From the NCBI GenBank assembly GCA_001643675.2, contig LSRY02000004.1, positions 2,217,501 to 2,281,500 on the forward strand: 64,000 bases of DNA, in the 5' to 3' direction. Position 1 is the first letter of the stretch; every line of letters begins with the position of its first letter. Below are positions 1 to 9,374 of the stretch, in pieces. The notes beneath the pieces were generated by a model. It was not told the origin of the DNA and made no database searches. It worked only from the letters and a program-made list of their open reading frames with translations. A program made the translations under genes and the position numbers. Source of the stretch: Monocercomonoides exilis (taxonomy: Eukaryota > Preaxostyla > Oxymonadida > Polymastigidae).

Positions 1-1
1 T

Positions 2-1681
2 AAAGAACCAAATTCGTCCAATTCATCATCAATGTCATCGATGAAGTATGCCTATTTCACGACGACTGATGGTGTGCATCAGGGCTCCTGCCTTTCCACG
101 CTCTTCTGCAATCTCTATTTGGCATTTATGGAGCGCGAGTGGGAGAAAGAGTGGAATGCGATGCTGGGTACAAACGAAAGCACCCCGTTGACAACATTCG
201 GCGGCGGATCGACTTTTGTGGCGCGGCTGGTGGACGACTATCTTGTCATCACAGACAACCCGCTTTTCTATCTGTTCTTCTTCACGCGCCTCAGCACAGC
301 CAACAGCACCCTCAAGAAGTGGGGGCTGTCCATCAACAAGAACAAGTTCAGGGCAGCTGCTGGTCCGCCTTCGTCTCCCACGCGCTTCTTCGGGCAGAGT
401 CAGGAAGGAGGCACAATCGTCAGCCAGCTTCTGTCGTCGCTGCAGACATCGTCCAGCGATGTTGCTGCGAACTTCCTGAAAATGTTTGGGATGAGCCAAA
501 TGACAAATGCTTCCTATGCATCTCGGACAGAAGGTGAATGTGGCGATGTTCTTTCGAATTGCTCGTGTTCACCTTCTGTTCAGGCCCCGGCTGCTTCACA
601 AGAACAAATGCCGATCTTTCTTTCGCCTTTCCATCTTCCATTGACACAGTCTTGGATTTCAGGTGAATCGCAAAGAGGATTCTCGACATCTTCAGCAGCA
701 CACTGTTCAAATGCACTGAATTCGCTTTCAACAAATCTGTCGAATGGAAAATTCAAAAGCAGAAGTCATAGGCAGCCAAAAATGCATTCAAAATATTCTA
801 TCAAATGGTGTGGATTGGTGCTGAACAGCAAGACGTTGGAATGGCAAAAGGATCAGCATTCATTAAAAGCTCGAGGTTGGTATTGCGTTTTTTTTTTTTT
901 TCTTTAAAGTTATTTTTAATTAATTTCATTTTGTATTTGCTATATCTGATTTGTGTGTGAATGTATTTTATTCGCTTGCTCTGTGAAGCTGTTCTGTCGT
1001 ATTACACTCGCCCTGGTCGGCGCCCAGTTGCAACATTCCTTTCGACACTGACGACGCAACTGTCTCTGCTCTTCAATCCTCTTCTTCTAGATGCCACTAT
1101 CAATTCTTATAGTCGTGTTGTGCATAACGTGAAGGCGATGCTGTTTGTTATCTCAACAAAAACTGCAGCGCTAATTCGTTCATTGAAATGGAAGCGGAAG
1201 CATCTTGTTGAAGGTTTGAATAATTGAGAAATAACAAAATGTATGAAAAAGAAAATGTTATATTGATTGCAAATTCTTTATTTTATTTCGTTTGACAAAG
1301 AAGTTTTTCTATTTACACTGAATTTGTGTTGCGTCATTTTTTTTTTTTTGTATTTTTGTTAATCAGATATATGTGATTCAATAATTACGAATTGCTTAGA
1401 AGTTATGAAAAAGACAATAAGGAAATATCAGCTGAATAGTTATTTCACAGCAGACGTATTTGAAAATTTCGTTTCGTTTTATTTAAATTTTTATCTTCGC
1501 CAGCAAAACGCTAAGTGAAATAGTTTTTTTTGAACTTTGAAAAAAAGTTAAATTAATTGTTTTCAAATTTTTTGATTTTTCAAACAGTGTTTTAAAAAGA
1601 ATTATTTTCTTACAAGCAATCACTAACCCAGTTAATCCAGCAAATGATAACGAACATGAATGGGAACAGTTCTCGAATTGA
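2..1681 (+). CDS. TERT: Telomerase reverse transcriptase, C-terminal part (5' end outside window)
   Basis: Catalytic subunit that copies telomeric repeats from the telomerase RNA. Seen in order: motif B' (GVHQGSCLSTLFCNLYL), motif C with catalytic Asp pair (RLVDDYLVIT), motif D (KKWGLSINKNKF) and motif E (KWCGLVLNSKTLEW), then the C-terminal thumb extension. I splice four exons: to 875, 989-1213, 1367-1514 and 1588-1681 (TGA). The introns are 113, 153 and 73 bp, all GT-AG, and every junction keeps the frame. The last exon (ITNPVNP near the end) resembles the thumb terminus of animal TERT. The roughly 150 residues between motifs D and E are longer and more Ser/Gln-rich than usual and may hide a further intron. 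The frame is open to the window edge, so the N-terminal TEN and RNA-binding domains and motifs 1-A lie upstream. Family assignment is strong; the D-E segment is uncertain. Confidence 0.85.
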
Positions 1682-1710
1682 TTTATCTCACCCATCATAT
1701 TTTATGATAG

Positions 1711-3137
1711 ATGAATGGAGGCGAAATGCGTTCCCCCAGGAATATTTTTTCATTCATTTTCCATTCTATCGTTGCACTTTGCATATCTGTAACATATTCA
1801 TATTTTTTTGAAAGATTGTATGCATTTCTCCAATATACACATCTATTTCCGAGAAATCATTTTTTCACAAATAATTGTAAAGTCTTTCGCGATGCAAAGG
1901 GAAAAAGATCTTTTTAAATGTTTTTCTTCTTCCGTTTGTGAATAATATAGTGTCATGTATCATATATGGATTTTGTTTGTTATTGTTATTAATATTAACA
2001 AGTTAAAAATAATTTTCATTTTTTAAACTTGTTATTAGCGATGATCACACTTCGAAAAAATCGAAAATTTACTCTTTCATCAGAAGAGTTGAAACATGCA
2101 TTCCTATCTGGGTTTTATGAATCCTCTTCAACGTTGTTTTCTCATTATTCATTGCAATATATCTCTTATCCTCTCAAAATCATTTTTTCATCTGCAAAAA
2201 TACTTTTTGGTATGTCATTATTTTTGTTGTTTGCCCTATTAGATTTATTTATAATATTAGCAATTCCTGCTTCGATTATAATTACAACTTTCCAGTCTTC
2301 TGGAAATAGTAAAAAGTCGTTTAAAAAATATGAAATAATAATTTCATTTGTAATGTTTATTGGATTGGTTGTTGTTTTGCTTCCTATTGGTTCTGCGCCT
2401 GGTCTTCTGGAAAACTTCTCGATTAAAGGAGCTGTATGCATTCTTCATTTATCATTCTGATTTTGTTAAAAAAATAATCAACAACTCATATTATGTAGTC
2501 TCTCATTTTTGTTTCCATAAATTTAGGTTGTTTTTATGATCAACATCAAATGTTGCTCCTTCGCTCATTGTATGACAATGCTATTGTTTGATTATTCAGA
2601 TAAATATGATGTTTTGTTTGTTATTAATAAATTGTTGGTCATAAAAGGCAATCAACTCCAGTAGCTCTATTTTGGAATTCGCTTTTTGCTTTATGTTGTA
2701 CGAGTATACGTATGTATTTTATAAATCATATATTTTCGTGTTATTATTAATTTTTTGTAGTTATTATAACTTTAGGTGACATCAAACAAGTGATATCTAC
2801 CTTAACAAACTTGCAAGAACTTGTTCCAATTATAATTATTAGTTGTCATCACACATTGTCTCAGTTTTTCTTGGCTTCTCTGAAGCGAAAATATGGAATA
2901 TTTTGGAAAAATGTAGTTGCTTCTTTACGAAGAGTGTGTATTTTTAGATTTTCTGAACTTCAAATAATTCCTCTCTTTCAAAGTGCATATCTTTAATAAT
3001 TTCAATTGTTCTGTTTGGTCATTCGGTAACTATACAGCAAGCTTGCGGAATTACGATTGTTTTGACTTGTGTATTCCTTGCAGGAAATGCAGAGACCAAG
3101 AACAGAAACAGAGAAAAATAATCAGCATAAAGTATGA
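1711..3137 (+). CDS. Unidentified multi-exon membrane protein (tentative model)
   Basis: I do not recognise this gene. Several open segments join in frame through GT-AG sites: about 1711-1875, 2040-2424 (donor GTATGC), 2527 to about 2568 (donor GTATGA), from about 2776 to a GTGTGT donor near 2934, a short exon near 2984-3024, and a last exon near 3084 ending in TGA at 3135-3137. The product would be about 330 aa with several hydrophobic helices, for example LFIILAIPASIIITTF, IISFVMFIGLVVVLLPIG and CISLIISIVLF, and a polar tail (EMQRPRTETEKNNQHK). It begins only 30 bp after the TERT stop and runs the same way. A 33-bp in-frame segment near 2210 has intron-like ends (GTATGT...TTAG) and may or may not be removed. 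Exon junctions are inferred; only the membrane character is clear. Confidence 0.4.
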
Positions 3138-3717
3138 ATTTGTTTGTGCTTTTGCAAAGCCTTGCTTTAAGGCACAACGAAAAGGCAATAATGTTATTTT
3201 TGTTGAATTGAAATATTCGGATTGAAAATAAATATTTATTTTAATTTGAACAGACAACTTATTTTGAGCGTTTGTTTACTAATATTAGAATCTTTTGATG
3301 AATAACATTTTTTATAATTCAACTCACTTTTAGTTTTTGATAACAACATGTTAAAAGCATTCAATCACAATTATAATTCTCACATTTTTGAAATGTTGAA
3401 GTTGAAATTTTTGCAAAAATTTTTTGAAGCTTCGAACTTTTTGGTCAATTTTCAATACGCTTTTTCTAAATATTTGATATGGCAAAAAAATATCATAAAT
3501 AAAAGTATCATTCACAAAGAACGATGCCCTCCTCTAAACTTATATAAGTTTGATGACAAAAGTGCTAAAAAAAGAGAAAAGAAAAAGCCAACGTTGGCAT
3601 TCAAAAACAAAAGTTGAAACAGCAGTTAGTAAAGAATAGCTAGAACTGAATGTGTAGTGAAATGAACCTCTCGAACCAAATTCAAATTCAAGTTAACTCC
3701 TCCATTTATAAATAACA
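3138..3717. other. AT-rich intergenic stretch
   Basis: Convergent spacer between the 3' ends of the membrane-protein gene and the Rab gene. It contains an 89-codon open frame (3348-3617) with AT-driven composition (Asn, Lys, Phe) and no motif, which I do not consider a gene. Confidence 0.5.
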
Positions 3718-4738
3718 TCAACATGAGCAGCTGTCTTCATTTTGCTTTTTTATCCTTTCATCTCTCCTCCGCCTTCTTTCATCGTCGTCCTCATCATCAT
3801 CTTCGTCTTCATCATCATCTGATCCCTTTCCAATAACAACTACACTATCGCTCTTATCACCTCTTAATCTCATTTCTCCTCCTTTAACTCTCTTTACGAT
3901 CATGTTTGTAAGAGTGAGAAATACAGAATCCACATTTAGACCTGTTTTGGCTGAAGTCTCAAAATAAGTCATTCGATTCTCAATGGCAAACGCTTGTGCT
4001 TCTCCAAAGGACACTTGCCTGTTTGCTTGAAGATCAAGTTTGTTGCCAACAAGCGCACATACAGTTCCAACATCTGTTAGGTTTTCTATGTCAGTTAGCC
4101 AAACTCCAAGATTTTCAAAAGTAGTGTGCCTTTAAAAAGTATCAAATTAATGTTTGATATAATAATTGCTCCATTTAAATTTTGCAAACTGTGTGATATC
4201 AAAAACTAAAACTACAGCCGCACTGCCTCGATAATATGACTTCGTAACGGCACTTTCGTTCATAAAGATTTTAAAGAATAATTAATGTTAAGAAAATCTA
4301 AATATTTAATTAAAAACAAAAACCGAAATCTCTCTTGGCCAGCTGTATCCTAATTATCATTCATTTAAAAAAATATTAGTTCTCTTTCATATAAAATAAT
4401 CATTCACTAAATGCAAACTGCAATGTGAAGGACAACATTTGTATTTTCAACAATTATAGCTTTATTGGTAACATCGACTGTAAGCGTTGGTGGTGCTTTA
4501 GAATAAACTATATTTTATATAATGAATTAAAAGATTTTGTTTAAACTTGAAATCAATAAACATTAAATGCACACATCGTTGTTCTGTAAATCTTCTCATT
4601 AATGCTGTTTTTCCACAGCTTTGCTCACCTAAAAAATAAAAAGCATATTGTTTTCAATCAAACTAAACTGATTTTTTCTTATAATAACTCACCTATAACT
4701 ATAAATTTGAGGTGGATAGCTCCGTCTGGGTACGCCAT
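3718..4738 (-). CDS. Divergent Rab-family small GTPase
   Basis: Vesicle-traffic GTPase. Hand splicing gives six exons with five short GT-AG introns (about 50-100 bp). Visible G boxes: P-loop GEQSCGKT, a switch I threonine in SPPTLTVDV, G3 DTAGQERF, G4 NKLD and G5 ETSAKT. The effector-side stretch KSYYRGSAAVVLVFDIT is typical of Rabs. The tail is unusual: an acidic run (DDDEDEDDDEDDDE), a basic run (RRRRRDERIKK), then a C-terminal CSC (Cys-X-Cys) fit for double geranylgeranylation. In the P-loop the residue equivalent to Ras Gly13 is Ser, while the Gln of DTAGQE is kept. I cannot assign a Rab subfamily. The start ATG (4736-4738) lies 58 bp from the ATG of the divergent EI24-like gene. Confidence 0.85.
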
Positions 4739-4796
4739 CTTAGTATGGTACTACCCTTAACTTTGTTTTCAAAAATATAAAGAGAAAAAAAGAAAA
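4739..4796. promoter_or_regulatory. 58-bp shared intergenic space of a head-to-head gene pair
   Basis: The Rab start codon (4738, minus strand) and the EI24-like start codon (4797, plus strand) face away from each other with only 58 bp between. All 5' UTR and core promoter sequence for both genes must fit here or overlap the coding regions. It is AT-rich, with A-rich runs next to the plus-strand start. No specific motif is claimed. Confidence 0.5.
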
Positions 4797-6132
4797 ATGC
4801 CAGCATCTTTAAATAAAAAATATTTTTGGAAATGGTTTGGGAAAATAAGAAGTTTATGGTGGTCAGGAGTCAAAGATTCTTTGAACCTAAAGAAGTTTAT
4901 TGGGCTATGTCTTCGAGGAAAACAATTTTTTGCTGTTTTAATAATATCACTATTGTCAATGCTTACAATATTTGGGTCAATCGCAAAACATATCAACAAC
5001 GCATATAATCCAAAAAATTATTTTGTTGATTATGGAGAAGGTTTTCCAAATTTGAAGTATTTTTATTTTTATTTGATTTTTCCTTTTACTGTTCAAATTT
5101 TTACCATAATGCATAAGGGATATATAAACATTTTTCTTTTCTATCGCCCTCAATAGTTTATTTACTGTTTATTGCAATTCCTTATGTGGTTGTTTTGGCA
5201 TTAACTTCATCTGTTTTGTGTAAGAAACTTTCTTCTATCCTTCGAAAGGAATCACCTATTCTTTGTAATGTTCCTTCATACATTCCACAATACACTCGCC
5301 TTCACACTACCAAAGGCAATAATTCAATTATGAAGTTGTATTATATGTTCGTTGATATTGGCATGATTCTTGCTCCAACAATTGCAATTATATTTCAAAA
5401 TATTTTGATTGGAAGCATTCCTTATATTGGATTTATTGTTTCAATACCCCTTCAGTGTATTTATTCGGCTTTTATTTGTTTTTCAAATAATTGGAAACTT
5501 GTAGGAAACGAGGGAATGAAGAATATTAGATTGCCTTGTTCAATGGACGTGATGGATATGTTCGTATTTTGCGAAAAAAATTGGGGATACTTCATGGGGT
5601 TTGGAACTGTTCAAACGTTTCTGACATTGCTTTTTTCAAAGTTGGTTACCGGAGAATTTGGAAATATGTTGGCTTCTCATTTATTTGGGAAGACTCTGTG
5701 CTTCATTTGGGTAGCTCTTGCTTTTCTTGTAACAGAAAAGGCTGAACTTATTACTCTTCCTCAACGCTATCGAAAAGTTACTGGTTCGAATGATGAGTCT
5801 CGAAGAGGATTAGCAGAAAGGAGTGATTTATTCAAGATTTCTGAAGGGGAAATAGATGGTATGTTGGAAAAGATTTCTTGGAGATGATTATTTTCATAAT
5901 TTTGTATTGCTTCATAATTTCTTATTTATAAAGTGTTTCAAATGCTTTTATTATAATTGATTTTTTCTTTGCTTTTTCTTTTTTTGTTTCGATATTGTTT
6001 GTTTATGATAATTTAGATTGGCCGATTCATAGAGATGGTTTTGTTGGCCACAATCTTCCTGTGTCTTTTATTCCACGCATCATTGTTGTTATTGGAGAGT
6101 TTTTCTTCGACAAGCGTCCAAAATTGCAATAA
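4797..6132 (+). CDS. EI24-like multi-pass ER membrane protein
   Basis: Probable member of the EI24 (etoposide-induced 2.4 / EPG-4) family, ER membrane proteins linked to autophagy. Three exons: 4797-5040, 5157-5858 and 6017-6132 (TAA), with introns of 116 and 158 bp that restore frame (GAA G|TT and GAT G|AT; the second donor is GTATGT). The N-terminal part has an amphipathic WKWFGKIRSLWWSGVKDSL segment followed by hydrophobic helices. The best family sign is EKNWGYFMGFGTVQTFLTLL, which matches the conserved EI24 'W-YF-GFG' block before the last membrane helices. The last exon (DWPIHRDGFVGHNLP) is clearly coding by composition but is outside anything I know for EI24. Function is by family only. 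Confidence 0.6.
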
Positions 6133-6594
6133 TGCACCCATCTGTTGACTTTTCAATAAATGATTTCTATTACTCCTTCGAATTACTGTTTTCTGGGTAT
6201 TTTCTTACTTAATATTTAGTTTGTTGTTATTCTAAATTTTTTCAGGAATGACTGTCAAACTTTCAAATATTTATAATATATATTTAATGCTCTGTTATCT
6301 AGCAAGAAAACAGTTATATCAAAAATAAATCTTTACATTTAAAAGTTACAGAGGACAATTTAAAAATAATTATAAATGTGAATATGTGTTATAATCACAA
6401 AGATCACTTAGAAGAAATTTAATAAAGATAAAAGTTAAACAGTTAAAAGAGACATGTAAAAAATAAATCACAAAATCTTCCATATGTATGAAAAGCTATA
6501 AAAAACCTCTGTATGAACGATAACATAAATTTTTCGTTCATTAAAAAAAGAAAGAAATATTCCTGCATCACAAAACTGTTCGGTGTAGGTAATT
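6133..6594. other. AT-rich convergent intergenic spacer
   Basis: Lies between the 3' ends of the EI24-like and TM2 genes. An AATAAA-like element follows the EI24-like stop near 6162. I see no further gene. Confidence 0.5.
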
Positions 6595-7209
6595 TTATTT
6601 TGAAACTGAATTCGGAGGTTCAGCCATTACATTATCTGCACTCATTTGTGTTGGTGGAGAATATCCTGGAACTTGATATGCTCCTTGAGTTGCAATTCCA
6701 GGTTGTCCCATTTGCACTACAACTTGAGGTTGAACATTTGACTGAGCAACCATTTTTGACCTTACAGCATTCATTATCTCTCCATTTTTATCATCAATCA
6801 TTCCACTTAAAAGGCAAAGATCAATCCACTGTCCAATACCACAAAATCCTCCCGTTAAGCAATAAAGTACTCCCATTACCATATCTCCGAGATAAATTCG
6901 CTGCATTCCTGAAAAACCAAAACATGCAGCAAACCATGCAAGATAAGCCATTGTCGACTCAAATTGCCCTTTTCCCCAAGCGGGAACACCTCCAGAAACT
7001 GTATGTGCAATGGAATCAGACCATTGGATACCTTCATACGTTCGTGGATCAAAAAGATTTGGACCAATTTGCGGCATTGGCTGAAATCCAGGAGCAGCCA
7101 TCATTGGTTGTGCTGGTGAATATACTACTTGTCCTTGAGGAACGTAAGGTTGACCGTATGGCATTTGGCCATAAGGAGCCATTTGACCTTGAGTCATAGG
7201 TTGTGTCAT
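6595..7209 (-). CDS. TM2-domain membrane protein
   Basis: Intronless gene of about 204 aa. I choose the ATG at 7209 (MTQPMTQGQMAPYGQ) rather than the upstream in-frame ATG at 7365, because the upstream codons encode AT-driven Phe/Ile/His. The N-terminal 90 residues are Gln/Pro/Gly/Met-rich, a low-complexity cytosolic-type segment. The centre carries a TM2 domain: a first helix (AYLAWFAACFGFSGMQ), the conserved polar turn RIYLGDMVMG, and a second helix (VLYCLTGGFCGIGQWIDL) ending in D-LL. The tail is again Gln/Pro-rich. TM2 proteins are small two-helix membrane proteins of poorly defined function. The domain call is firm; the biological role is unknown. Confidence 0.8.
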   Translation of the reverse strand: MTQPMTQGQMAPYGQMPYGQPYVPQGQVVYSPAQPMMAAPGFQPMPQIGPNLFDPRTYEGIQWSDSIAHTVSGGVPAWGKGQFESTMAYLAWFAACFGFSGMQRIYLGDMVMGVLYCLTGGFCGIGQWIDLCLLSGMIDDKNGEIMNAVRSKMVAQSNVQPQVVVQMGQPGIATQGAYQVPGYSPPTQMSADNVMAEPPNSVSK

Positions 7210-7604
7210 GCAATCTATTATTTGTATTAAATAATGTGTTTGATCAATTTTGAAGAAAGTTGAGGAAAAAAAGAAATGAATGTGCGATGTTATAAAATGT
7301 TCTTTTATAACTTCTATGAACTTAAAATGATGTTGCTGTGGAATATTTACGCAACAATCAGTCAAACAAATGATGAACTTTTCAAAAACAATTATTTCAA
7401 AAATGGAGGTTTATTGACATGAATTATAAAACTGTCGGAAAATATATATATTTAAGGCATTATTTGAATTTTAATAAAATATCTGCAACACATGAATGGG
7501 ACGAATCTTTTTTAAGATTTCTTGAAATGAAGATTTTAATTTTAATATTTTTAGAAACTTGAAAATAGAAAAAAATAAATTCAGACATAAATTTCAGATG
7601 AACT

Positions 7605-7605
<1 letters not shown>

Positions 7606-7649
<44 letters not shown>
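7606..7649. repeat. Poly(T) tract, 44 bp
   Basis: Uninterrupted run of 44 T on the plus strand (poly(A) on the minus strand). It could be replication slippage or a retroposition tail, but no retroposed gene body is recognisable beside it. Confidence 0.9.
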
Positions 7650-7920
7650 CTTTTTGCTTTTTCGAACATTGATCCATTCAAATTTTTTCTTTCTTTATTT
7701 TTTCTCTTTTTAAAAAAAAATTTTTTTTGTTTTTTGATTGAAAATCAAAGATAAAAGATGATATGTCATCAGAAAATGAATGGAACTAATTTTTTTAATA
7801 ATTTTTTTATGCAGGAATTTGGTCCTAAATGATCAAGCTTTTGTTCCTGAAGCATGTTCCATCAATCTGTTTCATTCATTCAAAATAATGTTTATTTTTA
7901 TTGTTATGTTCGATTAATAT

Positions 7921-8040
7921 TCTCCTTTCTTTTCTTTTTATTTTTTTTTTCTTTTCTTTTCTTTTCTTTTCTTTTTCTTTTTCTTTTTCTTTTCTTTTTT
8001 TTTTTTACTTTTTTTTTTTTTTTTTCGATATTTTTTTTTA
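7921..8040. repeat. Pyrimidine-rich TTTTC/TTTTTC tandem tract
   Basis: About 120 bp of imperfect tandem TTTTC and TTTTTC units followed by T runs on the plus strand. It is simple-sequence DNA with no coding meaning. Confidence 0.8.
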
Positions 8041-8353
8041 CATCACCATTAACAAAACAAAGACAAACAAAAAGTTCTTATATATTGTTGTATTTCAAAT
8101 GGAAAAAACGAAAACGTTTTTTTTATATGTTCTGAAAAATGAAGAATGTTCAAAACATTATTATTTCCATGTGGATGAATATTTCTGATATCTAAACATT
8201 TTTTGGAGCACAGTCCAAATCGTTAATAATAACATCGGTTTTTGCACAATTTTTTGTGACAATGTCCGATTTTGATAATATACGATGCCACTTTTCACAG
8301 AAAAAGACAAAAAATTACTAATTAACAGATATCGCAAAAAATACCGGGCATCA

Positions 8354-8692
8354 CACAAAATACCGGACAAGATCGATTTCTCAATGACCGCAAGAGGATT
8401 TATTCTGACATTTTCCCTCAAAATACATCTCATCAATACTAACTCAATTGATAAACGAGACTTTCAAAATAGCCTCATTTGTGCTCAGAAAAAACAATTT
8501 TGAAAATATCGGAAAAATTCAAAATTCAGTTTCTCCGAAATTTTCAAAATTATTTTTTCTGAGCACAAATGAGGCTATTTTGAAAGTCTTGTATATCACG
8601 TGAGTTCGCATTGATGAGATATATTTTGAGGAAAATTGTCAGAATTATTCCTCTTGCAGTTATTGAGAAATCGATCTTGTCCTGTATTTTGT
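8354..8692. repeat. Long imperfect inverted repeat (foldback), ~159-bp arms
   Basis: The left arm (8354-8512) and right arm (8534-8692) are imperfect reverse complements around a spacer of about 21 bp. Shared blocks include CACAAAATAC/GTATTTTGTG at the outer ends, GACAAGATCGATTTCTCAAT, CATCTCATCAAT, and GACTTTCAAAATAGCCTCAT next to the centre. No open reading frame is convincing. It could be a foldback/MITE-like element or a hairpin-RNA locus. The divergence between arms indicates it is not a very recent duplication. Confidence 0.75.
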
Positions 8693-9002
8693 GCGCAAAA
8701 TTGATTCACATTTTCCATATGAAACACTCCTCAGAAAATCAACGAAAAAAGGAAAAAAATTGTTTTTGCACAGAAAAATGTGACTTTGCTCGAAAATTGC
8801 AATATGAAACGTACTGAAATTCAGTTTTTATAGTTTAGAGTTTATGATAAAGGCATTATAGAAAAAAAAAACAATTTTAGGTCTATTCGTCCGGTTTGAA
8901 ATTTGTCAGGTTTTTTTTGAAAATGTGTGCTATCAGTTATTCCTTTTTCAAAGAATAAACATGCTCCAAAAAGTCTCGCTCATGCAAATAGCATTAGCAA
9001 AT

Positions 9003-9082
9003 AATTCGAAAAGAACAACCTCATCTACAACACCTCTTGTTATGGGAGTAGACCCTTGTAATAACGGGGCTAGTCGATCAAA
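9003..9082. repeat. DIRS 3' inverted terminal repeat
   Basis: Inverted relative to 13538-13620; the shared core covers the block from TCTACAACACCTCTTGTTAT to GGGGCTAGTCGATCAAA. Its outermost bases (AATTCGAAAAGAACAACCTC) differ from the other terminus, as expected for split DIRS ends. Confidence 0.85.
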
Positions 9083-9270
9083 GAAATGAAATAAAAAGGC
9101 AAGATGATATGAGAAATGTGCTGTGTGATAAACAAAACCACTGAGGCGTTGCAAAAAACGAATGTTAATAATGGTGAAAATGAAAAATCATCTTTTATGA
9201 TAAGGAAAATAATAATAATGATAATAATAAAGAGAAAAGGGTGGGAAAAGTTCACTTTGAGGTGGGAAAG

Positions 9271-9374
9271 AGGTGTTGTAGATTAGGTTGTTCTTTTCGA
9301 ATTAAAAGGCGCAAGCCTATTAATTCTAAAGAACGACCGGTTAATCTACAACACCTCTTGTAATGGGAGTAACG
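9271..9374. repeat. DIRS internal complementary region (palindromic circle-junction template)
   Basis: A near-perfect palindrome with a GCAA apex (AGGC-GCAA-GCCT). One half is complementary to the outer end of the terminal repeat at 9003 and the other half to that at 13636. It therefore spells the junction of the circularised element. It directly abuts the end of the recombinase ORF (9375). Confidence 0.85.

Larger units (their letters stand above)
7210..9002. other. Gene-free, T-rich repeat region
   Basis: Between the TM2 gene start and the DIRS element I see no credible gene. The stretch holds a 44-bp poly(T), a pyrimidine (T/C) tract and a long inverted repeat, each listed separately. Open frames here are Phe/Lys-rich by-products of T and A runs. 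Confidence 0.6.

Noticed and set aside
2210-2243. 33-bp GTATGT...TTAG mini-intron in the unidentified membrane protein
   Set aside because: Its length is a multiple of three and it encodes hydrophobic residues compatible with the helix, so sequence alone cannot show removal.
6513-7199. 228-codon plus-strand ORF opposite the TM2 gene
   Set aside because: The TM2 domain on the minus strand explains the region; the plus-strand frame has no motif.
7854-8188. Phe/Ser-rich ORFs over the T/C tract
   Set aside because: They are translation of simple pyrimidine repeats, not genes.
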